Below, one piece after another: positions 51,223 to 59,256 of a stretch of DNA of 64,000 bases. Made by a program: the position numbers and the translations under genes. The notes beneath the pieces are model-generated. The model saw only the letters and a program-made list of their open reading frames with translations. It was not told where the DNA came from and searched no databases. The DNA is from JAVJST01 sp965229715 (GTDB taxonomy: Bacteria > Pseudomonadota > Alphaproteobacteria > Rhodospirillales > Casp-alpha2). The stretch lies in the NCBI GenBank assembly GCA_965229715.1, contig CBDDJL010000001.1:1-64000 (forward strand). Direction: 5' to 3'. The stretch's first letter is position 1, and the number at the start of each line of letters is the position of its first letter.

Positions 51223-52845
51223 CTAGCCCGACCGGCCGTCGATCACGTCGTGGATCGTCTGCTTGAGAATGGTCGGCGAAACCGGTTTGTGCAGTAACGC
51301 ATGCCCGCTCGCCGCGGCCTCGACAATCCGCGCCGGTTCCGTGTCGCCGGTCAGAATGATTGCCGGGATCGTGACCCCCGTCGTCCGAATGACCTCACGC
51401 ACGGCCGCCGCGCCGGTCTGGCCTTCCCGCAGGCGAAAATCGGCGAGGATCACGTCGGGCACCAGTTGCCGACGGTCGACAAGCGCCACGGCGTCCTCGA
51501 TCGACGCGGCACCCTCGACATCCAACCCCCATTGACGGAGCACCGTACCGACCGCCTGGAGCTGTGTCTCGTCGTCATCGATATAGAGCAGCGAGCGGCC
51601 GGCGAGGTCGATATCGTCATGGGCCAGCGGAACAGCCGCATCGCGGGCTTCCGGCCCCGCAGAGGCAAGCGGTACCGCCACGGAAAATATCGACCCGCGA
51701 CCGAATGTCGAACGAACGTCGATATCGAGCCCAAGCAACTGCGCCTTTCGCCGAACAATGGCGAGACCGAGACCGAGACCCTTCTTCCGGTCGCGCTCCG
51801 GATTGGCGAGCTGGCGGAAATCGTCGAAAATCTTGTCAATGTCGTCCTCGCGGATCCCGATCCCGGTATCCCATACTTCAATTCGTGCGCTCTCGGAGCC
51901 CCGTCGAACACCGACCAGCACCCGGCCCTGTTCGGTGTATCTAAGGGCATTCGAAACGAGGTTACGGACGATCCTGAGCAGCATGATGGCGTCCGTGCGT
52001 ACGGTCTGGCTCGACATGACAACGCTCAGCAACAGGTCCCGCTCCGTCGCTTGCGGCGCAAACTCCGTATCGATCTGCTCCAGTATGTCGGCAAGATGGA
52101 CCGTTTCCGATGTCGGTTCGGTGACTCCGGCGTCGAGCCGTGAGACATCGAGCAAGGCGTCCAGAAGCTCGCTTGTCGCCGAGAGCGAGTCGCGAACGGA
52201 CGCGACGATCTGGTCGCGCTCGCGCGCATTGCCGACATTCTGCAAGGCGGCGATAAACATGTTCGCCGCCTGAATCGGCTGCCGAAGGTCGTGGCTCGCC
52301 GAAGCAAGGAAGCGCGATTTATCGGCGCTCGCCTTCTCCGCGGATTGCTGCGCCCGACGCAGGGCCTGTTCCGTGTGCTTGCGAGCCGTGATGTCGCGGA
52401 CGCTGGTCCGGTAACCGAGCGGCGCACCGTCATCGTCACTGATCGTTTGCCACGATACAGCGCCCCACCGCTCGGAGCCGTCCTTGTGCAGGATCTTGAA
52501 CTCGACATCGTTGCCGGACTCGCCCTCCCGCGCACGCCGCAGACAATCGGCGATCGTCGCTCTGTCGTCCGGATGGACGATCGGCAGCGGATAATCGGCC
52601 ATCCCCAGGCATTCGTCGGCCACGTAGCCTGTCATGCGTTCGACTGCGGGATTGACCCATCGCGCGCGATTATCGATATCCGTCCAGGTTTCCCAGTCGT
52701 AGGTATAGTTCGCGATCGCCCGGAACAGGGCATCGTGCGGCTGCGGCGGGCGAGGTTTCGTCCGATGACCGACACCCGCGTGCGCTTCGGCATGTTGCGC
52801 GTTCCGGTTCATCGATTGCCCAATCTTGTCCGTATTCGCCGTCAT
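51223..52845 (-). CDS. PAS-domain hybrid histidine kinase/response regulator
   Basis: The 540-residue cytoplasmic protein has a PAS domain with PAC motif (about 38-158: DALFRAIANYTYDWETW, DGSERWGAVSWQTISDDDG). A HisKA helix carries phosphoacceptor His185 in SASHDLRQPIQAA, the HATPase has its N-box near Asn299 and DTGIGI/GLGLGLAIV, and a C-terminal receiver holds Asp469 (DVILADFRLREG). There is no membrane helix, so it senses an internal signal. The HDLRQP form of the H-box is typical of kinases that partner NarL-type regulators, like the convergent gene at 50459. ATG 52845 has AGGAGG 13 bases upstream; ATG 52812 is also possible. Confidence 0.9.
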   Translation of the reverse strand: MTANTDKIGQSMNRNAQHAEAHAGVGHRTKPRPPQPHDALFRAIANYTYDWETWTDIDNRARWVNPAVERMTGYVADECLGMADYPLPIVHPDDRATIADCLRRAREGESGNDVEFKILHKDGSERWGAVSWQTISDDDGAPLGYRTSVRDITARKHTEQALRRAQQSAEKASADKSRFLASASHDLRQPIQAANMFIAALQNVGNARERDQIVASVRDSLSATSELLDALLDVSRLDAGVTEPTSETVHLADILEQIDTEFAPQATERDLLLSVVMSSQTVRTDAIMLLRIVRNLVSNALRYTEQGRVLVGVRRGSESARIEVWDTGIGIREDDIDKIFDDFRQLANPERDRKKGLGLGLAIVRRKAQLLGLDIDVRSTFGRGSIFSVAVPLASAGPEARDAAVPLAHDDIDLAGRSLLYIDDDETQLQAVGTVLRQWGLDVEGAASIEDAVALVDRRQLVPDVILADFRLREGQTGAAAVREVIRTTGVTIPAIILTGDTEPARIVEAAASGHALLHKPVSPTILKQTIHDVIDGRSG

Positions 52846-53010
52846 CCGAGCAGTTTGCCTCCTCCCGAGGGCGACGTCACCCCGGAACCGTCTTACGACT
52901 AAAGACCTACGCCGTTTGCTGCGTTGTAGCTGAAAGTGGAATTGCGCCAATCTTTTAGGCGGAGTGTCCGTGCGCGTACAAGGCGTCATCGTGCGCCATA
53001 AGGGATTTTA

Positions 53011-53038
53011 TTGTTGTGAAAATAATTTTCCCTATAAT
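53011..53038 (+). promoter_or_regulatory. Promoter of amt with palindrome in the spacer
   Basis: TTGTTG (53011-53016) and a consensus TATAAT (53033-53038) are separated by 16 bases. The spacer contains the perfect 13-base palindrome GAAAATAATTTTC (53018-53030), a likely repressor site since it would block RNA polymerase. The predicted leader to the amt ATG is about 245 bases. Confidence 0.6.
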
Positions 53039-53159
53039 AAAATTGGACACTGAGGACTCGCGTTCAAGTCGGAAGGTCGAAGCGACATCAAGCTTCAGTC
53101 TGTGTTGCCATGGCATCATCTAACGTCACATCCGTCCGCAGCCCGATTGAACGTCAAAC

Positions 53160-53215
53160 GGGACATCGTGTTTCGGCAATCCTGCCGGCACCCGAACGAC
53201 ACGCCGGACCGTCCC
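53160..53215 (+). promoter_or_regulatory. Structured leader RNA element upstream of amt
   Basis: Nested inverted segments GGGAC/GTCCC, CGTGT/ACACG and TTCGG/CCGAA (53160-53176 with 53192-53215) would form a long stem of 15 base pairs with small internal loops and a GC-rich terminal loop. It lies in the predicted untranslated leader of amt. I do not recognise a known riboswitch class. It may be a new cis-regulatory RNA or simply a stabilising structure. Confidence 0.5.
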
Positions 53216-53256
53216 AACCGGCGAACAACCAAACGAAGATCGAAAACATTTAGGGG

Positions 53257-53287
53257 CTTTTCTGTGTGTGAAACACAAAAAGGAGGG
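53257..53287 (+). promoter_or_regulatory. Hairpin adjoining the amt ribosome-binding site
   Basis: CTTTTCTGTGT (53257-53267) pairs with ACACAAAAAG (53273-53282) with one bulged C and a five-base loop. The last two paired bases are the first of the strong AGGAGGG ribosome site (53281-53287) of amt. It could moderate ribosome access. Confidence 0.45.
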
Positions 53288-53292
53288 AGTCT

Positions 53293-54696
53293 ATGGGTGA
53301 TCAATTAGCTGCCCTGACGACAATTTTCACCGAGGTCTACTACTGGATCACGGTGGTTTTCATGTTCCTGATTCACGTCGGCTTCTGCATGTACGAAGTC
53401 GGCGCGTCGCGCAGGAAGAACATGATGCACACGCTGATGAAGAACACGATGGTGATCCCGCTGGTGACCGTCACGTTCTTCTATTTCGGCTGGTACATCT
53501 ATTTTTCATGGCACAACGGCATTCCGGGCATCATCGGCGCCGATCCGGCTCCGTACGGTCTGACCGACATCAACTGGGCCGCGCCGTGGAGCCCATTCAT
53601 GGGCGCTACGCTGAACAGTGAAGGCGACGGCTATTGGTCGCACATCAACGGTGTGTTCTGGGCCGCGTTTCTGTTGTTCTCGTGGACGGCCGCCTCGATC
53701 GTATCGGGCGCAGTTATCGAGCGTATCCGGTCCGGTGCATTTTGGATCCTGGCCGTGGTGATCGGTTCGTTCGCGTGGATCATCGACGCCTCCTGGGGCT
53801 GGCATCCGGACGGTTGGATGGTGCGTGAACTCGGCTACCACGACGCCTACGCATCCGGCGTCATTCATGCCATCGCCGGCGGCTTTGCGCTCGGTGTGCT
53901 GTGCCACCTCGGCCCGCGTATCGGCAAGTTCCGCGCCGATGGCAGCCCGCGCAACATCGTGCCGCACAACCCATGGCTGGTGACGATCGGTCTGTTCCTG
54001 ATCTATACCGGCTTCTGGGGTTTCTACGTCGCGTGTAACATTCCCATCATCGACGTTGGCGAGATGGCGGGCATGGGTGAGTCGTTCTTCACGACGACGA
54101 ACATCTATCTCACCCCGACGACAACATCCGCGATTACCTTCAACTTCCTGATGTCGCTCTCCGGCGGTCTGATGATGGGTTACATCATCTCCAAGGGCGA
54201 TGCCTTCTGGACCTATTCTTCGGGTCTGGCCGGCATTATTGCCGCTTCGTCGGGCAACGACCTCTATCACCCGATCCAGGCCATGTTCATCGCCGCCGCC
54301 GGCGTCGTGTTCATGTACAAGCTGCACTTCTGGGTCGAGCGGAAGTTCAAGATCGACGATGCCGTCGGCGCCGTCGCCGTCCATGGCTACGCCGGCTTCT
54401 TCGGCGTCGTCATCGCCGGCTTCATGCTGTGGGGCTATCCGGCGTCCATGTATCTGGAGTCCACGATTACCCCGTGGGGCCAGTTCATCGGCGCCCTGAT
54501 CATGTTCGGTCTGCTTGGCTTCATGCCGGCGTGGATCGTCGCTGGGATCCTCAAGAAGATGAACCTGCTGCGTATTCCGCACGAAGTCGAACTCGCGGGT
54601 CTCGATCTGGCCGAGTACCACGGCCGGTATCTGGATGAAGCGCAGGTCGTCGAGGCCGAACAGGAAGAAGCCCGCTCACGCGGTCTGATCAGCTAG
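53293..54696 (+). CDS. amt: Ammonium transporter (Amt family)
   Basis: The 467-residue membrane protein has the eleven-helix Amt layout without a cleaved signal. The twin pore histidines lie in ASGVIHAIAGG and AVAVHGYAGFFG, and the upstream Asp of the recruitment site is kept (HDAYASGVIH). The sequence around these motifs differs from standard AmtB (VVHINAG, GVHGVAG), so this is a divergent subgroup. The N-terminus reads YYWITVVFMFLIHVGFCMYE in place of the common FMQAGFAMLE. No glnK lies next to it; instead a small membrane protein follows 15 bases later. AGGAGGG precedes the ATG. Confidence 0.9.
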   Translation: MGDQLAALTTIFTEVYYWITVVFMFLIHVGFCMYEVGASRRKNMMHTLMKNTMVIPLVTVTFFYFGWYIYFSWHNGIPGIIGADPAPYGLTDINWAAPWSPFMGATLNSEGDGYWSHINGVFWAAFLLFSWTAASIVSGAVIERIRSGAFWILAVVIGSFAWIIDASWGWHPDGWMVRELGYHDAYASGVIHAIAGGFALGVLCHLGPRIGKFRADGSPRNIVPHNPWLVTIGLFLIYTGFWGFYVACNIPIIDVGEMAGMGESFFTTTNIYLTPTTTSAITFNFLMSLSGGLMMGYIISKGDAFWTYSSGLAGIIAASSGNDLYHPIQAMFIAAAGVVFMYKLHFWVERKFKIDDAVGAVAVHGYAGFFGVVIAGFMLWGYPASMYLESTITPWGQFIGALIMFGLLGFMPAWIVAGILKKMNLLRIPHEVELAGLDLAEYHGRYLDEAQVVEAEQEEARSRGLIS

Positions 54697-54711
54697 GAAA
54701 CGGAGGCAAAT

Positions 54712-54975
54712 ATGTCTACTGGTTTGGAAACCTGGAATCAGAATCTGAACGAGGTGACCGAACTGTATCCGTTCGTCGGAACGGAGATGGTTCTGGCCAT
54801 CGCCGCGATCGCCTCCTGGGTGATCTGGCACCTCATTCAGATCGGAATGGAGAACAAGCAACTGGCCGAAGAGCAGGCCAAGTTCTCCGACAAGGACAAG
54901 CTGGCGAAAGCCATGCAGGTCTCGAATGCGGACAGTCTGAACGAGACCCTGAAAGGTCACGCATCGGACTTCTGA
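54712..54975 (+). CDS. Small single-pass membrane protein co-transcribed with amt
   Basis: The 87-residue protein has a hydrophilic N-terminal 24 residues and one membrane helix (MVLAIAAIASWVIWHLIQIG, about 26-45). A charged helical tail follows (about 46-65, KQLAEEQAKFSDKDKLAKAM). GGAGG lies seven bases before the ATG. It follows amt by 15 bases and precedes the shared terminator, so it is translated with the transporter and may be an accessory or regulatory subunit. I do not recognise the family. Confidence 0.75.
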   Translation: MSTGLETWNQNLNEVTELYPFVGTEMVLAIAAIASWVIWHLIQIGMENKQLAEEQAKFSDKDKLAKAMQVSNADSLNETLKGHASDF

Positions 54976-55028
54976 TCGATCCCCGCTGCCGCAAGGCCCC
55001 TTTCGGCGGCGGTTCGATACGATAAACT

Positions 55029-55065
55029 GAGGTGCGGTCTTGACGGGCCGCACCTCATCCTTTTT
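55029..55065 (+). terminator. Rho-independent terminator of the amt operon
   Basis: GAGGTGCGG (55029-55037) and CCGCACCTC (55048-55056) pair perfectly around a ten-base loop. Five T residues follow after ATCC. Confidence 0.88.
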
Positions 55066-55100
55066 CTGACGGGGAACAACTCTCCTCAGTTCAGGCCGAC

Positions 55101-55523
55101 GTGGACACCGATATGCTCGATCTCGACCTCGATCCGCTTCTCATCCTTCCCCTGGCGTTCGTCCTGCTGCTCATGGCGATGCCGGTCCTGTCGCGCAGGA
55201 TATGGGGCCCCGTCGACCGGGTGCCGGCACACATCGTCAAGCAACGCATCGACGAAGGATCGGCGCAGGCGATCGATATTCGACCGCCCTCGGACTACCG
55301 GCGGGGTCATATTCCGGGCGCCATCAACGTGAGCGTCGGCGACCTCGACGCCTTCGTCAAAGATCGCTCCGACGGCAAGGATATCGTGCTGATCTGTCAA
55401 AGCGACCTGACATCGATCCGCCAAGCCGCCCGGCTGACGAAGGCGGGGCACGCCGATGTCGCGGCCATGCACGGCGGCATGTTCGCCTGGAAGCGCGCCA
55501 AGTATCCAGTTTCTACAGACTAG
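55101..55523 (+). CDS. Membrane-anchored rhodanese-like protein
   Basis: The 140-residue product has an N-terminal membrane helix (PLLILPLAFVLLLMAMPVLS) and a single rhodanese domain (about 42-136) with AIDIRPPSDYRRGHIPGAIN, then active-site Cys in VLICQSDLTS. The closing segment is MHGGMFAWKRAKYP. The loop after Cys is not the CxxGxR of thiosulfate sulfurtransferases, so activity is uncertain. The start is GTG 55101 or ATG 55113. It is separated from amt by a terminator, so it has its own promoter. Confidence 0.82.
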   Translation: MDTDMLDLDLDPLLILPLAFVLLLMAMPVLSRRIWGPVDRVPAHIVKQRIDEGSAQAIDIRPPSDYRRGHIPGAINVSVGDLDAFVKDRSDGKDIVLICQSDLTSIRQAARLTKAGHADVAAMHGGMFAWKRAKYPVSTD

Positions 55524-55580
55524 AGCGCGATCATTTTAGGTGAATCACAATGTGACTCACCGCTCAGATTGGTTCAATCT
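55522..55580. repeat. Tandem intergenic hairpins
   Basis: GGTGAATCACA (55539-55549) and TGTGACTCACC (55551-55561) pair with one mismatch. AGATTG (55566-55571) and CAATCT (55575-55580) form a second small hairpin. The unit starts TAGAGCGCGATCATTTTAG, a phrase seen in intergenic repeats of many alphaproteobacteria, and stands right at the rhodanese stop. Confidence 0.55.
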
Positions 55581-55610
55581 AAGCGGGTCAGACATTAACA
55601 CCATCCAAGA

Positions 55611-55647
55611 CGGCCAAAAGAAAGAGCCGGAGGCGATCGCCTCCGGC
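55611..55647 (-). terminator. Rho-independent terminator of the second binding-protein gene
   Basis: A perfect 22-base palindrome GCCGGAGGCGATCGCCTCCGGC (split here at its centre: GCCGGAGGCGA / TCGCCTCCGGC) at 55626-55647 is followed on the minus strand by TCTTTCTTTT. It lies about 57 bases after the stop of the gene at 55704. Confidence 0.8.
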
Positions 55648-55703
55648 CCGTCGGTATTTTCAATCCGCGAACAGCGACGCGGATGGCGGGATGTGGCGGC
55701 CGA

Positions 55704-57302
55704 TCAGACCTTCCACCAACGCTCCATCCAACGCTCGCCGTCCATATCCCAATTGGAGCCCAACTGGTCGGGCGTGCCGAGGCTGTCGGATGTCGCAAAG
55801 ACGTATGAAGCGAACATCGGGATGACGACCCCGCCTCGGTCGTTAAGGATGGCCTGCATCTCGTAATACATCTCCCGGCGCTTCGCCTGATCGAGTTCGG
55901 CACGGGCCTCGACGAGCAGTTTATCGAACCGCTCGTTGCACCAGAACGAGTCGTTCCAGGCAACGCCACAGGCGTAAGCAGTCGAAAACATCAGGTCTTC
56001 GACCGGACGGCCCGACCAATACACTGCACTCCAAGCCTTGTTCATCCAGACGTCCGACCAATATCCATCGTTAGGTTCCCGAACGACGTTGATATCGATG
56101 CCCGCCCCCTTCGCAGAATTCTGATACAGGACGGCGGCATCGACGGCACCCTGGAACGCTGCATCGGCCGCAGAGAGGTCAACCTTAAGGCTGCTCAGTC
56201 CGGCTTCCTTGAGATAGAACTTTGCCTTGTCCGGATCGTAAGGCGTCTGCGGCATCTCGGAGTTAAAGAACCGCTGACCGGAACCGATCGGCACGTCGTT
56301 GCCGACGGCGCCGAAACCGAACAGGATCTTCTCGACCATTTCCTCACGGTTGACCGCGTGTTTCAACGCCCGACGAACATTCACGTCGTCGAACGGCGCG
56401 ATGTCGGTTCGCATCGCAAAGGTGTAGTGCTGGGTGCCAGCTACGGAGTGGATGTTGACATTCGGTTTGCGGCCCAACAAACCTGCCGTCTTCAAATCCA
56501 CGCGGTCGATGGCGTTAACATCGCCGGAGACAAGCGCCGCCGTACGGGCGTTCGGGTCAACCAGCGATAACATTTGGACCTGGTCGAAATGACCGACATC
56601 GTCCGTCCAGTGGTTTGCGTGGCGCGACAGTTCGGCTCCGACGCCCGGGTTAAACACATCGAGCTTGTAGGCGCCGCAACCGATCCCCGATTGCCAATCC
56701 ATCTTGCCGTCTTTCGCCGGCTGAATCGGAATGTGATAATCGGTCACGATGAACGGGAAGTCGGCGTTGCCGGCTTCGAGATCGAAAACCACGGTATCCG
56801 AACCGTCGGCGCGAACGTCGGTGATGGGCGCAACCAGAGGGCCGGCGGCCGACGTCGATTCTTCACCGCGGTGATGATTGATCGACGCGACAACATCCTC
56901 GGCTGTGACGGATTTACCGTTATGGAACTCGGCGCCCTGGCGGAGCTTGAACGTCCAGGACGACGCATCGGAGGACCCCTCCCACGATGTCGCAATCGAC
57001 GGCGCAAGGGAGCCGTCGGCGGCAACTTCGGTCAGGAAGCCGTTAAAGCCGAAGCCCATGCCGATGGTGAAGCCGTTTTCGAACAGTCCCGGATCGAGCG
57101 TATCCGTCGTCGAACCGTGCGCTTTGCCGACCCGGACCGTGCCGCCCTTCTTGGGGGTTGCCGCCTCGACCGAATCGGCGAACGTCGTCGCCGCGGCAAC
57201 CGTCATACCGGCAGCCAGCGAATTGGTCATGAACTGCCGGCGATCGATCGCACCGGTCTTCAGCTTGCTCTTGAGATCGTCGAGAAATGTTTCTGAACTC
57301 AT
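55704..57302 (-). CDS. Tat-exported ABC-type peptide/opine substrate-binding protein (orphan, second copy)
   Basis: The 532-residue family-5 binding protein is a paralogue of the one at 24980-26593. Both have a twin-arginine type signal (here AIDRRQFMTNSLAAGMTVAA), SVTAEDVVASINHHRGEEST, DVNVRRALKHAVNREEMVEK and the phrase DINVVREPNDGY. They differ widely in length of loops and in surface residues, so ligands may differ. No permease or ATPase gene is adjacent. It is divergent from an XRE regulator that probably controls it. ATG 57302 follows AAAGGTAG. Confidence 0.9.
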   Translation of the reverse strand: MSSETFLDDLKSKLKTGAIDRRQFMTNSLAAGMTVAAATTFADSVEAATPKKGGTVRVGKAHGSTTDTLDPGLFENGFTIGMGFGFNGFLTEVAADGSLAPSIATSWEGSSDASSWTFKLRQGAEFHNGKSVTAEDVVASINHHRGEESTSAAGPLVAPITDVRADGSDTVVFDLEAGNADFPFIVTDYHIPIQPAKDGKMDWQSGIGCGAYKLDVFNPGVGAELSRHANHWTDDVGHFDQVQMLSLVDPNARTAALVSGDVNAIDRVDLKTAGLLGRKPNVNIHSVAGTQHYTFAMRTDIAPFDDVNVRRALKHAVNREEMVEKILFGFGAVGNDVPIGSGQRFFNSEMPQTPYDPDKAKFYLKEAGLSSLKVDLSAADAAFQGAVDAAVLYQNSAKGAGIDINVVREPNDGYWSDVWMNKAWSAVYWSGRPVEDLMFSTAYACGVAWNDSFWCNERFDKLLVEARAELDQAKRREMYYEMQAILNDRGGVVIPMFASYVFATSDSLGTPDQLGSNWDMDGERWMERWWKV

Positions 57303-57403
57303 GATGATCTACCTTTCCCTGTATAGAAGCCCCGTCGGGGGATCGTTGATCTTTTTTGCACTTATCGTCTTAAACCCGGCGGAAGATGGTGGCAACTTAT
57401 CTA

Positions 57404-57422
57404 TTTTATGCTTTTTTATGCT
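57404..57422. promoter_or_regulatory. Tandem TTTTATGCT repeats in a divergent promoter region
   Basis: TTTTATGCT occurs twice, at 57404-57412 and 57414-57422, ten bases apart, so both copies face the same side of the helix. They lie in the 162-base gap between the binding-protein gene and the XRE gene, 43 bases before the latter's ATG, and may be the regulator's binding sites. Confidence 0.45.
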
Positions 57423-57464
57423 AGTTTAAGCTCTGACAAACTCCGCAACCCGTGAGCGTTCCCG

Positions 57465-58235
57465 ATGACCACCGCAAGCGATTTATCGGAAAATCTCAAA
57501 CATTTGTGTGCCGAGGCGAAATCGGTTTCCGAGGTTTGCCGCGCACTCGACATCAACCGTCAGCAATTCGCCAAGTACCTGAACGGCAGCGCGCACCCGT
57601 CACCGAACAATCTTCGCAAAATCAGCCGTTACTTCAACGTCCCGGAATCAGACCTGAATCTGCCGCACGCCCAATTTTCCCGCCGCGTTTACTCGCCCGG
57701 GGCCGCGAAACCGGAAGAGCTTCTGCTATCGGCATTTCGCGAGACCGCCTCTCAGGCGCGCGTGCTGGTCGGCCGTTTTCACAGCCACTACATGTCGCCG
57801 TCCTTTCCCGGCCATGTCGTCCGGGGGCTGGTCCGGATCAGGGAGCGCAACGGTATCGTCACATCAACAACAATTGAACGCGTGCGACACTCGGAAATCG
57901 GACAGTTCAGCCGGATGCGCTTCGACGGCATAGTCTCCATGCAGGATGACACTTTCTTCGTCGTTGAGCGCGATATCCAGTTCCTGACCGGGTTCTCGCA
58001 AACCATCATCCGGCCGTCGCAGCGCGGGGCGTTTCGTTGGCTCTTCGGCCAACTGATCGGTTATCCATGGAAAGACCGGAAGCCCTACACCTCGCCGTGC
58101 ATCTGGAAGCAGCTCCGCGAGGTCGATTCATCGCGCGATGCGATCGCCGCATGCGGCGCATTTCCGAGCAACAGCAAGGAGCTCGACCCGACGGTCGTGC
58201 GATTCTTCGACGGCAAGGTGCCCAACGTTACCTGA
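57465..58235 (+). CDS. XRE-family regulator with unknown C-terminal domain
   Basis: The 256-residue protein has an N-terminal XRE-like helix-turn-helix (about 5-65: LSENLKHLCAEAKSVSEVCR, RQQFAKYLNGSAHPSPNNLR) and a 190-residue C-terminal domain I do not recognise. That domain is rich in strands and aromatic residues (GRFHSHYMSPSFPGHVVRGL, DDTFFVVERDIQFLTGFSQT). It is divergent from the second orphan binding-protein gene. It differs in sequence from the XRE protein at 38744, although the general layout is the same. Confidence 0.82.
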   Translation: MTTASDLSENLKHLCAEAKSVSEVCRALDINRQQFAKYLNGSAHPSPNNLRKISRYFNVPESDLNLPHAQFSRRVYSPGAAKPEELLLSAFRETASQARVLVGRFHSHYMSPSFPGHVVRGLVRIRERNGIVTSTTIERVRHSEIGQFSRMRFDGIVSMQDDTFFVVERDIQFLTGFSQTIIRPSQRGAFRWLFGQLIGYPWKDRKPYTSPCIWKQLREVDSSRDAIAACGAFPSNSKELDPTVVRFFDGKVPNVT

Positions 58236-58270
58236 CAGACTTTACCTGAAGGCGTCACTGAACAGGCCGT

Positions 58271-59149
58271 TCAGCCGGTCTCCGCCAATACCGCGTCGAT
58301 GTCCTGCGCCGCGTGACGCTCGGGAAGCTGTTCGTTCGGCTCGCCGAATGTACGGTTGACGATCCTGCCGCGGATCACCGCAGGCCGTTCGGCAAGTTCC
58401 GTCGCCCAGCGCTGCAGATGCTTGTAGGACTGCACGTCGAGAAACTCGCCCGCATCGTAGACCCGGCCCAGCGCCAGCGCGCCGTACCACGGCCAGACCG
58501 CGATATCGGCGATCGTGTAGGTATCGCCGGCGAGGTATGCGGTCTCGGCCAGCCGCTTGTCGAGCACGTCGAGTTGCCGCTTGGCCTCCATGGCGAAACG
58601 GTCGATCGGGTAGCGCATCTTGTACGGCGCGTAACGGTAGAAGTGGCCGAAGCCGCCGCCGAGGTAAGGCGCGCTACCCATCTGCCAGAACAGCCACGAG
58701 AGGCATTCCGTGCGGCTGGCATGGTCTTCGGGAATCAGCGCGCCGAATTTATCGGCCAGATAAAGCAGGATGGCGCCCGATTCGAACACCCGAACGGGCG
58801 CACTGCCGCTACGGTCGATCATCGCCGGGATTTTCGAATTGGGATTGGCGGCGACGAAGCCGCTGCCGAACTGGTCGCCCTCGCCGATGTCGATCAACCA
58901 GGCATCGTACTCGGCCCCGTCATGGCCAAGCGCCAGCAATTCCTCCAGCATCACCGTCACCTTGACGCCGTTGGGCGTCGCCAGCGAATAGAGCTGCAAC
59001 GGATGCTCGCCGACCGGCAGATCCTTCTCGAATTGCGCGCCCGCCGTCGGCTTGTTGATCGACGAAAACTCGCCGCCGTTCTCCGCGTCCGGCATCCAGA
59101 CCCGGGGCGGCGTGTATTCGTCTCTCGGATCGCCCTTGTCATCACTCAT
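58271..59149 (-). CDS. yghU: Glutathione S-transferase-like disulfide-bond reductase YghU
   Basis: The 292-residue protein closely follows E. coli YghU along its whole length: GGEFSSINKPTAGAQFEKDL and PVGEHPLQLYSLATPNGVKV, then EYDAWLIDIGEGDQFGSGFV and NPNSKIPAM. The C-terminal helical domain has YLGGGFGHFYRYAPYKMRYP and RGRIVNRTFGEPNEQLPERH. YghU (nu-class GST) binds two glutathiones and reduces small disulfides. The conserved Asn/Thr residues near TPNG are kept. It stands alone between the XRE gene and the glutaminase operon. Confidence 0.95.
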   Translation of the reverse strand: MSDDKGDPRDEYTPPRVWMPDAENGGEFSSINKPTAGAQFEKDLPVGEHPLQLYSLATPNGVKVTVMLEELLALGHDGAEYDAWLIDIGEGDQFGSGFVAANPNSKIPAMIDRSGSAPVRVFESGAILLYLADKFGALIPEDHASRTECLSWLFWQMGSAPYLGGGFGHFYRYAPYKMRYPIDRFAMEAKRQLDVLDKRLAETAYLAGDTYTIADIAVWPWYGALALGRVYDAGEFLDVQSYKHLQRWATELAERPAVIRGRIVNRTFGEPNEQLPERHAAQDIDAVLAETG

Positions 59150-59256
59150 GATCGTCTTTTCTCCACGTGCACGATTGTGCGTTCAGACCGATAATGTCGG
59201 GGTACCGCACGCCGAGCACAACCCCGCCGCCGGATAACACCTGCGTGAGAACGTCG

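Larger units (their letters stand above)
52846..53292. other. Long regulatory region upstream of amt
   Basis: These 447 bases contain no gene I can support. They hold a promoter with a perfect TATAAT box around 53011-53038, a palindrome inside that promoter, a long stem-loop at 53160-53215 and a hairpin touching the ribosome site at 53257-53287. These are listed separately. I see no sigma-54 promoter. Confidence 0.65.

Noticed and set aside
52846..53292. Sigma-54 promoter for amt
   Set aside because: Expected for nitrogen control, but I could not find the GG-N10-GC core in a TGGCAC-like context.
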